A stretch of 7,186 nucleotides of DNA from positions 1 to 7,186 of the forward strand of contig DAHVRG010000059.1 in the NCBI GenBank assembly GCA_027322565.1, written 5' to 3'. The notes under the pieces are model-generated. The model worked only from the letters and a program-made list of their open reading frames with translations. It was not told the origin of the DNA and made no database searches. The position numbers were made by a program, and so were the translations under genes. This document shows positions 1-5,589 of this stretch, piece after piece. How positions within the stretch are numbered: the stretch's first letter is position 1; every line of letters starts with the position of its first letter. The stretch is from Georgenia sp. (GTDB taxonomy: Bacteria > Actinomycetota > Actinomycetes > Actinomycetales > Actinomycetaceae).

Positions 1-304
1 GGCCCACGCCCTCACCGCGGAGGGCGCCGTCGTCGTCGCCGTCGTCGCCGACCATGACGCCGAGGCCCTGCTGCCCGTGCCCGCGGTCCGCGCCCCGGGC
101 AACCTCGGGGTGGCCCTCGTGCTCGAGACGGCCTCCTTCGCCGGGTACCGCGGCGGGGACGACGGCGACCTCACCTCCCTGTTCACCGCAGCGGGATGGC
201 GGACGGTCACGGTGCGGGACGGCGACACGGTCGCCGACGCCTGGGGCGCGGCAACGCACGGCCTCGGCGGGCTGCGTTCGGACGTCCCGGTGGTCCGGCG
301 ATGA
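1..304 (+). CDS. DUF58 domain-containing protein, C-terminal end (5' partial)
   Basis: Reading in frame from base 2 gives 100 residues ending at a TGA. The visible part holds a hydrophobic Val/Ala-rich strand (AVVVAVVAD), then a stretch reading NLGVALVLETASFAG, and ends in DVPVVRR. It has no catalytic motif of its own. The call rests mainly on context: the stop codon overlaps the start of a TgpA-type transglutaminase gene in an ATGA, and in actinobacteria the gene directly upstream of such a transglutaminase is usually a DUF58 protein (a vWA-like fold following a MoxR AAA+ ATPase). The DUF58 core itself, with its usual Y-x-x-G-D motif, would lie before the window, so I cannot confirm it here. 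The role of these clusters is thought to be in envelope assembly or stress, but the biochemical function of DUF58 is not established. Confidence 0.65.
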   Translation, partial: AHALTAEGAVVVAVVADHDAEALLPVPAVRAPGNLGVALVLETASFAGYRGGDDGDLTSLFTAAGWRTVTVRDGDTVADAWGAATHGLGGLRSDVPVVRR

Positions 305-2793
305 ACGACCCCCTCCTCCAGGCGCTGAGCCGTGGCCGGTGGCTCGAGTCGGTGCTCGCCATGTCCGCCGGGGTCGCCGTCGCGTGGCCGCTCGGGGACC
401 TCGTCGCCCGACGACCGTGGACCGCCCCCCTCGCCGGCCTGCTGCTCCTCCTCGTCGTCGTCGGCTCCGCGCTCCGCACCGCCCGCGCGCCGCGGTGGCT
501 CGTCGTCCTGGCCCAGGCGCTCGCGCTGCTCAGCGGGCTCTCGTGGTGGGCCCAGGCACAGCGGCTCGAGGACGAGTCGGCACTCACGTCGCTCACGGTG
601 CTGCTCGGCGAGGGGGTCGACACGATCCAGACCTACGCGGTGCCCGCGCCGGCGACACCGGGCCTCACCCTCGTCGTTCTCGCCGGCGCGGCCCTGCTCG
701 GGTTGCTCGTCGAGGCGCTCGCGGTCACCTACCGGGCCGCCGCCCTCGCCGGCATCCCGCTCCTCCTCGTGTCCGCGGCCACGGCGTCCAACACGGGACA
801 GGCGCTGGCTCCCGGGTACTTCCTCCTCGGGGGCGCCGCCTGGCTCGTGCTCCTCGCCTGGCAGGGCCGCTCGGTCATCGACGACTGGCGGGCGGCGGGG
901 GCCTCGGCGGCGTCGACCACCGTGGACGACACCGCGACGTCCCGGGGCAGCCACCGCCACCTGGGCCTCACCGCGCGGGTCATGGGCGTGACCGCGCTGC
1001 TCCTCGCCGTCGTCGTGCCCGGCCTGCTGCCCCACCTGCCGCCGACGGCGCTGCTCGAAGGGGCCGACCGCGGCCCCGGGACGGTGAGCTTCACCGACAC
1101 GCTCGACCTCGCGCAGGACCTGGGCAACCGGTCCCAGGCCCCCGTCATCCGCTTCCGCACCGACGATCCCTCACCCCCGCCGCTCCGGGTGACGGTGAGC
1201 ACGGACTACGTCGGCGGGCGGTGGCTCCCCGCACGGGACCGCGAGGGGTGGTCCCGCGACGACGGCCGGATCGTCACGCAGAACGAGCTGTTCGTCGGCC
1301 AGCTCGGGCTGGAGCACATGGTGTCGACCCTGACGGTGACGCAGAACGGGCTGCGCGCCCCGCAGCTCGCCCTCCCGCACCCCACGACCGAGGTCGAGCT
1401 CGGCGACGTCGCCTGGCAGTTCGTCCCGCTCGACGACACCGTGGCCGTGGAGGCGGCGCCCGGCACGTATGCGGCGACCTACCTCGAGATCGCTCCCCTG
1501 GCCACGCTGCCGGAAGAGGTCGGTGCGCCTCCCGAGCCGCTCATCGAACACCTGCCCGTGGCGGAGGTGCACCACACCGACGACGGCAGCCTCGTCCGGC
1601 TCGCCGAGGACGGCACCCCGCTCGAGCGGGTCCGGCCCGACGGACGCCACGAGCGGTTCCTCACCGACGGCACCGTCGAGATCACCGACCCCGACGGCGG
1701 ACCGGTCCGGCGGGTGGTCGGCTCCCCCCGGCGCGACCCGCTCGACGTCGACCCGGCGTCCGAGGAGGTCGTCCGCGAGCTCGCCGACGAGCTCGCCGGC
1801 GACCTCACCAACCAGATCGACGTCGCGCTGGCGTTCCAGCGGTACCTGCGCGGGCCGGAGTTCAGCTACTCGCTCACCCTCGCGGACCCCGTCGAGGGCC
1901 CCGACGGACGTGAGCTCGACCCCATCTCCCACTTCCTGGAGACGAAGCAGGGGTACTGCACCCAGTTCGCCACCACGATGGTCATGCTCGCCCGGGCCAG
2001 CGGCATCCCAGCGCGGCTGGCGGTGGGCTTCCTCCCGGGCTCGCAGGGGCTGGACGGCACGCACACGGTCGTCGCCGCCGATGCCCACGCGTGGCCCGAG
2101 CTCCTCATCACGGGGCTGGGCTGGACCCGCTTCGAACCGACGCCGGCCACCCGCGCCGGGGCGGCCCCGTTCTTCACGACGACGCCCCGGCCCGAGCTCC
2201 CCACGCCCGCCGCCGACCCGACCGTCGGTGAAGTCACGCCCGAGCCGGCCGCGCCGGACCCCGCGGCCGAGGAGGGACCCCGCGAGGAGGTGGGCTGGTT
2301 CGAGCGGCACGGGCAGACCCTCGTCCGGGCGGCGGCGACGCTCGCCGTGGCCGCACTGCTCCTGTCGGTCGTGCCGCTCGCCGCGAGGTGGCGACGCTGG
2401 CGGCTGCGCCGGGGGCGCAGCCCGGCGGCACAGATCGAGGGCGAGTGGTCGGTGCTCGTCGCCGGGCTCGCCGACCTCGGCGTCCTCCCGCCGCGCGCCG
2501 CCACACCCCGTGGGATGCAGGAGTTCTACCGGCGGGCGATCGAACCGGACGCCCACACGCTGGACGCCCTCACCCGCGCGACGAACCGGCTCGAGTCCGC
2601 GCGGTACGCCCCGCGCACACCCCCGCTCGGCACCATGCGGGAGGACGTGCGCCGAGTGCTGGAGTGGAGCCGGGCGCGCGCCCCGAGGGCGCAGCGGCTG
2701 CGTGCGACGCTCCTGCCGGCGAGCGGGCTCTCCCAGCTGTGGGTGGGGCCGCGCCCGGACCGGGCGGTACGGGAGGACGCGGCGGTGCGCTGA
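301..2793 (+). CDS. Membrane-anchored transglutaminase-like protein (TgpA/DUF3488 type)
   Basis: 830 residues. The ATG at 301 is chosen because it overlaps the preceding stop (ATGA) and opens MNDPLLQ; the longer frame from 196 has no support. About seven hydrophobic segments fill the N-terminus (about residues 17-33, 42-59, 65-82, 121-143, 146-162, 171-187, 224-244), as in DUF3488/TgpA_N. An extracytoplasmic region follows, with the transglutaminase core at about 490-620. Cys553 (in GYCTQF), His596 (DAHAWPE) and Glu612 (FEPTP) form the expected catalytic triad; the His-acid spacing of 16 matches TgpA, with Glu in place of Asp. A Pro-rich linker (about 626-660), one more membrane helix (about 677-695) and a cytoplasmic DUF4129-like tail complete the usual order. 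Five DG turns at residues 428-466 form an unusual insert before the core. It is probably an envelope-acting cysteine enzyme (transglutaminase or peptidase); the substrate is unknown. It is translated together with the DUF58 gene. Confidence 0.9.
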   Translation: MNDPLLQALSRGRWLESVLAMSAGVAVAWPLGDLVARRPWTAPLAGLLLLLVVVGSALRTARAPRWLVVLAQALALLSGLSWWAQAQRLEDESALTSLTVLLGEGVDTIQTYAVPAPATPGLTLVVLAGAALLGLLVEALAVTYRAAALAGIPLLLVSAATASNTGQALAPGYFLLGGAAWLVLLAWQGRSVIDDWRAAGASAASTTVDDTATSRGSHRHLGLTARVMGVTALLLAVVVPGLLPHLPPTALLEGADRGPGTVSFTDTLDLAQDLGNRSQAPVIRFRTDDPSPPPLRVTVSTDYVGGRWLPARDREGWSRDDGRIVTQNELFVGQLGLEHMVSTLTVTQNGLRAPQLALPHPTTEVELGDVAWQFVPLDDTVAVEAAPGTYAATYLEIAPLATLPEEVGAPPEPLIEHLPVAEVHHTDDGSLVRLAEDGTPLERVRPDGRHERFLTDGTVEITDPDGGPVRRVVGSPRRDPLDVDPASEEVVRELADELAGDLTNQIDVALAFQRYLRGPEFSYSLTLADPVEGPDGRELDPISHFLETKQGYCTQFATTMVMLARASGIPARLAVGFLPGSQGLDGTHTVVAADAHAWPELLITGLGWTRFEPTPATRAGAAPFFTTTPRPELPTPAADPTVGEVTPEPAAPDPAAEEGPREEVGWFERHGQTLVRAAATLAVAALLLSVVPLAARWRRWRLRRGRSPAAQIEGEWSVLVAGLADLGVLPPRAATPRGMQEFYRRAIEPDAHTLDALTRATNRLESARYAPRTPPLGTMREDVRRVLEWSRARAPRAQRLRATLLPASGLSQLWVGPRPDRAVREDAAVR
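1567..1722 (+). repeat. Five-fold DG-turn beta repeat inside the transglutaminase (G-box/Tcp10_C-like)
   Basis: Residues about 423-473 of the transglutaminase carry Asp-Gly pairs at 428, 437, 447, 456 and 465, a spacing of 9, 10, 9 and 9. Alternating polar and hydrophobic residues lie between them, for example RPDGRHERFLTDGTVEITD. This is the look of the G-box (Tcp10 C-terminal, CPAP/STIL-type) single-layer beta sheet, in which a PDG or NG turn recurs about every nine residues. The repeat is seen directly; relating it to the G-box is inference from pattern alone. It lies between the N-terminal extracytoplasmic region and the helices that begin the transglutaminase core. Confidence 0.45.
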
Positions 2794-2806
2794 CCGGCCC
2801 CGCTCC

Positions 2807-2836
2807 GACGGGGACGGCGGGCGCGCCGTCCTCGTC
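2807..2836 (+). terminator. Hairpin terminator after the transglutaminase gene
   Basis: A 13-bp stem (2807-2819 with 2824-2836, one G-U pair) closes on a four-base loop GGCG, starting 13 bases after the transglutaminase stop. There is no T-tract, as is common for actinobacterial hairpin terminators. It separates the DUF58-transglutaminase unit from the OsmC gene. Confidence 0.6.
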
Positions 2837-2845
2837 CCGACGTGC

Positions 2846-2858
2846 CACGATCAGGGCA
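2846..2858 (+). promoter_or_regulatory. Possible leaderless promoter of the OsmC-like gene
   Basis: CACGAT at 2846-2851 sits six bases before the ATG at 2858, the distance at which a -10 box would start transcription on the start codon itself. It follows the terminator hairpin directly. The first base departs from the TANNNT consensus, no -35 is evident, and AGGG at 2853-2856 lies too close to be a good Shine-Dalgarno. This is an inference from spacing. Confidence 0.35.
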
Positions 2859-3340
2859 TGAGTGAGACGACCCCGCCCGATGACGCGACGACCCCGCCGG
2901 AGGGCGACGACCCGCCCCCGCGGGCGCTGTGGGCCGCGCGGCAGGGCCGCCCGGTGTACGTCGCGCGGAACGAGCGGGGCGCCGAGGTCCGCATCGGCAG
3001 CAAGGACACCGAGGGGTTGTTCTCGCCGGGCGAGCTCCTCAAGATCGCCCTGGCCACGTGCACCGCCCTGTCCGCGGACCACGTGCTGCGAAACCGTCTC
3101 GGCGACGACTTCCCCGCTGTCGTCGGCGTCTCCTCCCGCGGTGTGGAGGGGGAGAACCGCTACGGGCACCTCGATGTCGAGCTCCTGCTCGACCTCGCCG
3201 CGCTGACCGAGGAGCGGCGCGCCCGGCTCCCCGAGCGGGTGGAGCGCACCTCCGGCCGGCTGTGCACCGTGGGACGGACGCTCAAGGCGGGCGCGACCTA
3301 CGACGTCACCGTCACGCACGAGCCCCTGCGGGAGGCGTGA
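2858..3340 (+). CDS. OsmC/Ohr family peroxiredoxin-like protein
   Basis: 160 residues. The OsmC/Ohr family reduces organic hydroperoxides in the cytoplasm through a reactive cysteine and a resolving cysteine. Both are present: Cys68 in ELLKIALATCTALS and Cys136 in GRLCTVGRTL, at about the usual separation. Glu59 in SPGELL corresponds to the conserved Glu that helps hold the active site. The fold begins at about residue 23 (LWAARQG); the first 22 residues are Pro/Asp/Thr-rich and look disordered, which is longer than most relatives. CTVGRTL differs from the CPYS motif of true Ohr, so this is a general OsmC-like member and its preferred substrate cannot be named. The ATG at 2858 is the only sensible start after the terminator. 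The last base of the stop codon is the first base of the next gene's ATG, so the two are probably co-translated. Confidence 0.88.
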   Translation: MSETTPPDDATTPPEGDDPPPRALWAARQGRPVYVARNERGAEVRIGSKDTEGLFSPGELLKIALATCTALSADHVLRNRLGDDFPAVVGVSSRGVEGENRYGHLDVELLLDLAALTEERRARLPERVERTSGRLCTVGRTLKAGATYDVTVTHEPLREA

Positions 3341-4050
3341 TGCGGCACCGTTCCCCCGCGGGAACCGTCCTCACCGAGGAGCCCGGCCCGGCCGGCACCG
3401 CCGTCGCCCGCGCCGTCGAGAGGGCCGCGTCGGCCGGTGCGGGCCGCTCGCGCGCGCTCGCCGAGCGGGTCGCCCGGGAGAACCCGGACGCCTCCCCGGC
3501 CGACGTCGTCGCACTCCTCGAGCGCCGCTTCCGGCGGCGGGTGAGCACGGCCAGCGCGCTCGTCGGGCTCAGCGCCGCGGTTCCGGGCGTCGGCACCGGC
3601 GTGGCGGCCGTGCTCACCGCGGCGAACATCCTCACCTTCCTCCGGACGAGCACGACCTTCGTGGGCGCGGTGGCGCACGTCCACGGCGTCGCGGTCGAGG
3701 ACGTCGCCCGGAGGCGCACCCTCGTGCTCGCCTCCCTCCTCGGGCAGGACGGTGCGCGGGCCGTGGAGGGCGAGCTCGGGGTGAGCACCCTCTACCGCGG
3801 CCGGGGCCTGCTCACCCGCCTTCCACTCGGCACGGTGCGGGCCGTCAACCGGGGGCTGTCGCGGCGGCTCGTCCGAGCGGCGACGGCCAAGGGCGGGGCG
3901 GTGCTGCTCGGCCGGCTGGCTCCCTTCGGGATCGGCGCGCTGATCGGCTGGTGGCTCGGCCGACGGCTGGCCCGCCAGGTCATCCTCGGAGCTCGCGACG
4001 CCTTCGGACCACCGCCCACACAGCCGGCATCGCCGCAGGTCAGCGGCTAG
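3340..4050 (+). CDS. Hypothetical membrane-associated protein, weakly EcsC-like
   Basis: 236 residues. The start ATG overlaps the OsmC stop by one base (TGATG), and GGGAGG at 3330-3335 serves as ribosome binding site. An Arg/Glu-rich helical N-terminus (about 1-70) is followed by a Gly/Ala/Val hydrophobic stretch (about 73-97), then a LTFLRTST segment, a charged central part, and a second hydrophobic, Gly-rich segment (about 186-207: LLGRLAPFGIGALIGWWLG) before a basic end and an AFGPPP tail. The order of hydrophobic block, Asp/Arg central region, 'GR-x-x-PFGIGA' block and FGPPP end resembles actinobacterial EcsC-like proteins, whose function is unknown. I see no catalytic motif. Coupling to the OsmC gene suggests a shared stress or membrane-protection role, but that is inference only. 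A HAIR-like inverted repeat starts immediately after its TAG stop. Confidence 0.75.
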   Translation: MRHRSPAGTVLTEEPGPAGTAVARAVERAASAGAGRSRALAERVARENPDASPADVVALLERRFRRRVSTASALVGLSAAVPGVGTGVAAVLTAANILTFLRTSTTFVGAVAHVHGVAVEDVARRRTLVLASLLGQDGARAVEGELGVSTLYRGRGLLTRLPLGTVRAVNRGLSRRLVRAATAKGGAVLLGRLAPFGIGALIGWWLGRRLARQVILGARDAFGPPPTQPASPQVSG

Positions 4051-4071
4051 GTTGAGCCTGCTCGGCTCAAC
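4051..4071. promoter_or_regulatory. HAIR-like inverted repeat (HspR operator); may also terminate the upstream gene
   Basis: GTTGAGC (4051-4057), seven bases, GCTCAAC (4065-4071) form a perfect inverted repeat. The HAIR element bound by HspR is CTTGAGT-N7-ACTCAAG. Here the TTGAG...CTCAA cores and the spacing match exactly, while the outer and inner base of each arm differ symmetrically. The same DNA can form an 8-bp RNA stem with a five-base loop, followed by four Ts (4072-4075), so it may also act as an intrinsic terminator for the gene ending at 4050. The position upstream of hsp20 favours an operator, but both readings are possible. Confidence 0.55.
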
Positions 4072-4093
4072 TTTTCGCGGTGGGTGAACGGAA

Positions 4094-4120
4094 CTAGCAC
4101 TCTCGGTGGGAGAGTGCCAA
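4094..4120. promoter_or_regulatory. CIRCE element (HrcA operator) upstream of hsp20
   Basis: CTAGCACTC (4094-4102), nine bases, GAGTGCCAA (4112-4120) match the CIRCE consensus TTAGCACTC-N9-GAGTGCTAA at 8 of 9 positions in each arm with the exact spacer length. CIRCE is the binding site of the heat-shock repressor HrcA, most often found at groES/groEL. Here it lies 72 bases before the hsp20 start codon and overlaps the likely -10 region. Confidence 0.88.
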
Positions 4121-4131
4121 TAATGGAGGTG
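4119..4131 (+). promoter_or_regulatory. Candidate -10 box of the hsp20 promoter
   Basis: AATAAT at 4119-4124 matches TATAAT at five of six positions and is the most AT-rich hexamer of the region. Transcription would start near 4131 and give a leader of about 60 bases. The box overlaps the right arm of CIRCE by two bases, so HrcA binding would block it. No convincing -35 lies 16-18 bases upstream. Confidence 0.4.
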
Positions 4132-4177
4132 CGGCACCGCCCGAGGGGCCGCCTGAGCTACCGGCTCACGAGAACCG

Positions 4178-4185
4178 AAGGAGGT
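4178..4185 (+). promoter_or_regulatory. Perfect Shine-Dalgarno of hsp20
   Basis: AAGGAGGT lies six bases before the ATG at 4192. It is the only full-strength ribosome binding site in the window and fixes the hsp20 start at MALFTDPF rather than the longer frame from 4084. A small hairpin (TGAGC-taccg-GCTCA, 4154-4168) sits ten bases upstream of it in the leader. Confidence 0.9.
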
Positions 4186-4191
4186 ACTTCC

Positions 4192-4671
4192 ATGGCCCTG
4201 TTCACCGACCCGTTCCGGGAGATGGACCGGCTCGTCAACTCGGTGCTGCGTCAGGCACCGGCCGCGACGGCCATGCCGCTCGACCTCTACCGCACCGGTG
4301 AGTCCTTCGTCGCGCAGATCGACCTCCCCGGTGTCGACCCGTCGACGATCGACGTGGACGTCGAGGACCGTACGCTGACCATCCGTGCCGAGCGCAAGAG
4401 CGTCTCCGGCGACGACGTCCAGTGGCTCTCGCACGAGCGCCCGACCGGGACGTTCGCCCGCCAGCTCGTCCTGGGCAACGGCCTGGCGCTGGACCGCATC
4501 GACGCCGACTACGCCGACGGCGTGCTGACGCTGACCATCCCGGTCGCCGAGGAGGCCAAGCCGCGCAAGATCCACGTCTCCCACGCACCGCGATCCATCG
4601 AGCGGGAGGCGTCCAGCGCGGACGTCGCCGCCGAAGAGCAGGTCGAGGAGAAGGAGCTCGCGGCGGTCTGA
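4192..4671 (+). CDS. Small heat-shock protein, Hsp20/alpha-crystallin family
   Basis: 159 residues, a typical length. Small heat-shock proteins are ATP-independent cytoplasmic holdases that bind unfolding proteins as oligomers. A short N-terminal arm (MALFTDPFREMDRLVNSVLR) is followed by the alpha-crystallin domain at about residues 29-128: DLYRTGESFVAQIDLPGV opens it, TLTIRAER is the central strand, and Ala108-Leu114 (ADGVLTL) is the conserved A-x-G-V-L signature, followed by TIPV and EEAKPRKIHV. The tail (about 132-159) is Glu/Ala-rich and acidic. The start is set by the strong Shine-Dalgarno. Upstream lie a CIRCE site and a HAIR-like site, so expression is probably repressed by HrcA and perhaps HspR and released on heat or proteotoxic stress. 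Two hairpins follow the stop, so it appears monocistronic. Confidence 0.95.
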   Translation: MALFTDPFREMDRLVNSVLRQAPAATAMPLDLYRTGESFVAQIDLPGVDPSTIDVDVEDRTLTIRAERKSVSGDDVQWLSHERPTGTFARQLVLGNGLALDRIDADYADGVLTLTIPVAEEAKPRKIHVSHAPRSIEREASSADVAAEEQVEEKELAAV

Positions 4672-4679
4672 CGGCCGCC

Positions 4680-4702
4680 TCCGCCGGCCACGGCCCGGCG
4701 GA
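4680..4702 (+). terminator. First hairpin after hsp20
   Basis: TCCGCCGG (4680-4687) and CCGGCGGA (4695-4702) form a perfect 8-bp stem with a seven-base loop, nine bases after the hsp20 stop. It has no T-tract. Confidence 0.5.
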
Positions 4703-4713
4703 CACACCCTGCG

Positions 4714-4748
4714 GGCCGCTGCCCCGGTTACCGGCCGGGGCGGCGGCC
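4714..4748 (+). terminator. Second, stronger hairpin between hsp20 and thyA
   Basis: Bases 4714-4727 pair with 4735-4748 over 14 bp, almost all G-C with one G-U, around a seven-base loop. It is followed by CTTCGGCTT rather than a clean T-tract. It lies upstream of the proposed thyA transcription start, so it is best read as the main terminator of the hsp20 transcript and not as a thyA leader. Confidence 0.55.
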
Positions 4749-4755
4749 TTCGGCT

Positions 4756-4768
4756 TACCATGGCGCGG
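4756..4768 (+). promoter_or_regulatory. Probable leaderless promoter of thyA
   Basis: TACCAT (4756-4761) fits the actinobacterial -10 pattern TANNNT and ends six bases before the GTG start at 4768. No Shine-Dalgarno is present, so transcription and translation probably begin at the same base. No -35 is recognisable in the GC hairpin arm upstream, which is common for such promoters. Confidence 0.6.
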
Positions 4769-5589
4769 TGAGCACCGTGCCCGCCCCCACCGCAGTCTCG
4801 ACCGCCTACGAGGACCTCCTGCGCCACGTGCTCGAGCACGGCACGGCGAAGTCCGACCGCACCGGCACGGGGACGCGCAGCGTCTTCGGCCACCAGATGC
4901 GCTTCGACCTCCGGGCGGGGTTCCCCCTCGTCACCACCAAGCGGGTGTTCCTGCGCGGCGTCGTCGAGGAGCTCCTGTGGTTCCTGCGCGGTGAGCACAA
5001 CGCCCGGCCGCTGCAGGAGCGCGGCGTCCACATCTGGGACGAGTGGGCCGCGGAGGACGGCGAGCTCGGCCCTATCTACGGCTACCAGTGGCGCTCCTGG
5101 CCCACCCCCGACGGCCGGCACATCGACCAGCTCAGCGACGTGCTGGACACCCTGCGCCGCTCCCCCGACTCTCGGCGGATGATCGTCTCCGCCTGGAACG
5201 TCGCCGACCTCGACCGCATGGCGCTGGCGCCCTGCCACGCCTTCTTCCAGTTCTACGTGGCCGACGGCCGCCTGTCCCTCCAGCTCTACCAGCGCTCGGC
5301 GGACCTCTTCCTCGGGGTGCCGTTCAACATCGCCTCCTACGCGCTGCTCACCCACATGGTCGCCCAGCAGGTGGACCTCGAGCCGGGTGAGCTCATCTGG
5401 ACGGGCGGGGACTGCCACATCTACGACAACCACGTCACGCAGGTCCGCGAGCAGCTGGGCCGCGAGCCCTACCCGATGCCGCGCCTCGAGCTGCGCAGGG
5501 CGCCCTCGCTGTTCGAGTACACCTACGAGGACGTCGTCGTCCACGACTACCGCCACCACCCGGCGATCAAGGCCCCGGTGGCCGTATGA
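4768..5589 (+). CDS. thyA: Thymidylate synthase
   Basis: 273 residues. It converts dUMP and 5,10-methylene-tetrahydrofolate to dTMP and dihydrofolate in the cytoplasm, the only de novo route to thymidylate in organisms without ThyX. The sequence follows E. coli ThyA (264 residues) with a shift of +10: Arg31 (phosphate binding, DRTGTGT), Arg136-Arg137 ([11 protein letters not shown]), catalytic nucleophile Cys156 ([11 protein letters not shown]), Asp179 and Asn187 ([12 protein letters not shown]), and His217/Tyr219 (DCHIYDNH). It ends in the family-typical IKAPVAV. The GTG start is supported by the -10 box six bases upstream; the first ten residues (STVPAPTAV) are a short non-conserved extension, so a later start is possible but would lose the promoter fit. 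Its stop overlaps the dfrA start by four bases. Confidence 0.98.
   Translation: MSTVPAPTAVSTAYEDLLRHVLEHGTAKSDRTGTGTRSVFGHQMRFDLRAGFPLVTTKRVFLRGVVEELLWFLRGEHNARPLQERGVHIWDEWAAEDGELGPIYGYQWRSWPTPDGRHIDQLSDVLDTLRRSPDSRRMIVSAWNVADLDRMALAPCHAFFQFYVADGRLSLQLYQRSADLFLGVPFNIASYALLTHMVAQQVDLEPGELIWTGGDCHIYDNHVTQVREQLGREPYPMPRLELRRAPSLFEYTYEDVVVHDYRHHPAIKAPVAV

Noticed and set aside
28..51. A short GTC/GCC trinucleotide run near the left edge.
   Set aside because: It is ordinary codon use for a Val/Ala stretch in a high-GC gene, not a separate repeat element.
54..1913. A 619-codon plus-strand open frame overlapping the DUF58 and transglutaminase genes.
   Set aside because: The translation is Arg/Pro/Ala/Gly-rich with no recognisable domain, and the other frame encodes a complete transglutaminase with its triad.
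1171..2556. A 461-codon minus-strand open frame opposite the transglutaminase.
   Set aside because: It is an antisense shadow rich in Arg/Gly/Glu; no domain is recognised and the plus strand is clearly coding.
4090..4116. GGAAC at 4090-4094 as the -35 of a sigma-H/sigma-R type stress promoter.
   Set aside because: The needed GTT-type -10 is absent at the 18-19 base spacing; only GTG is present, so the match is not enough.
4084..4191. A longer hsp20 reading from a GTG at 4084, adding 36 residues.
   Set aside because: It would put CIRCE and the -10 box inside the coding region, has no ribosome site, and the added residues do not look like an Hsp20 arm; the ATG at 4192 has a perfect Shine-Dalgarno.
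4154..4191. Possible RNA thermometer in the hsp20 leader hiding the Shine-Dalgarno.
   Set aside because: Only 4-bp pairings touch the site (TACC with GGTA, and GAAG with CTTC); the 5-bp hairpin at 4154-4168 leaves the Shine-Dalgarno free, so no ROSE-like or fourU structure is supported.
3298..5559. A 753-codon open frame on the minus strand spanning four plus-strand genes and their gaps.
   Set aside because: It is a product of the high GC content: it runs antisense to clearly recognisable OsmC-side, hsp20 and thyA genes, its translation is low-complexity Arg/Gly/Val/Asp, and it shows no family motif.
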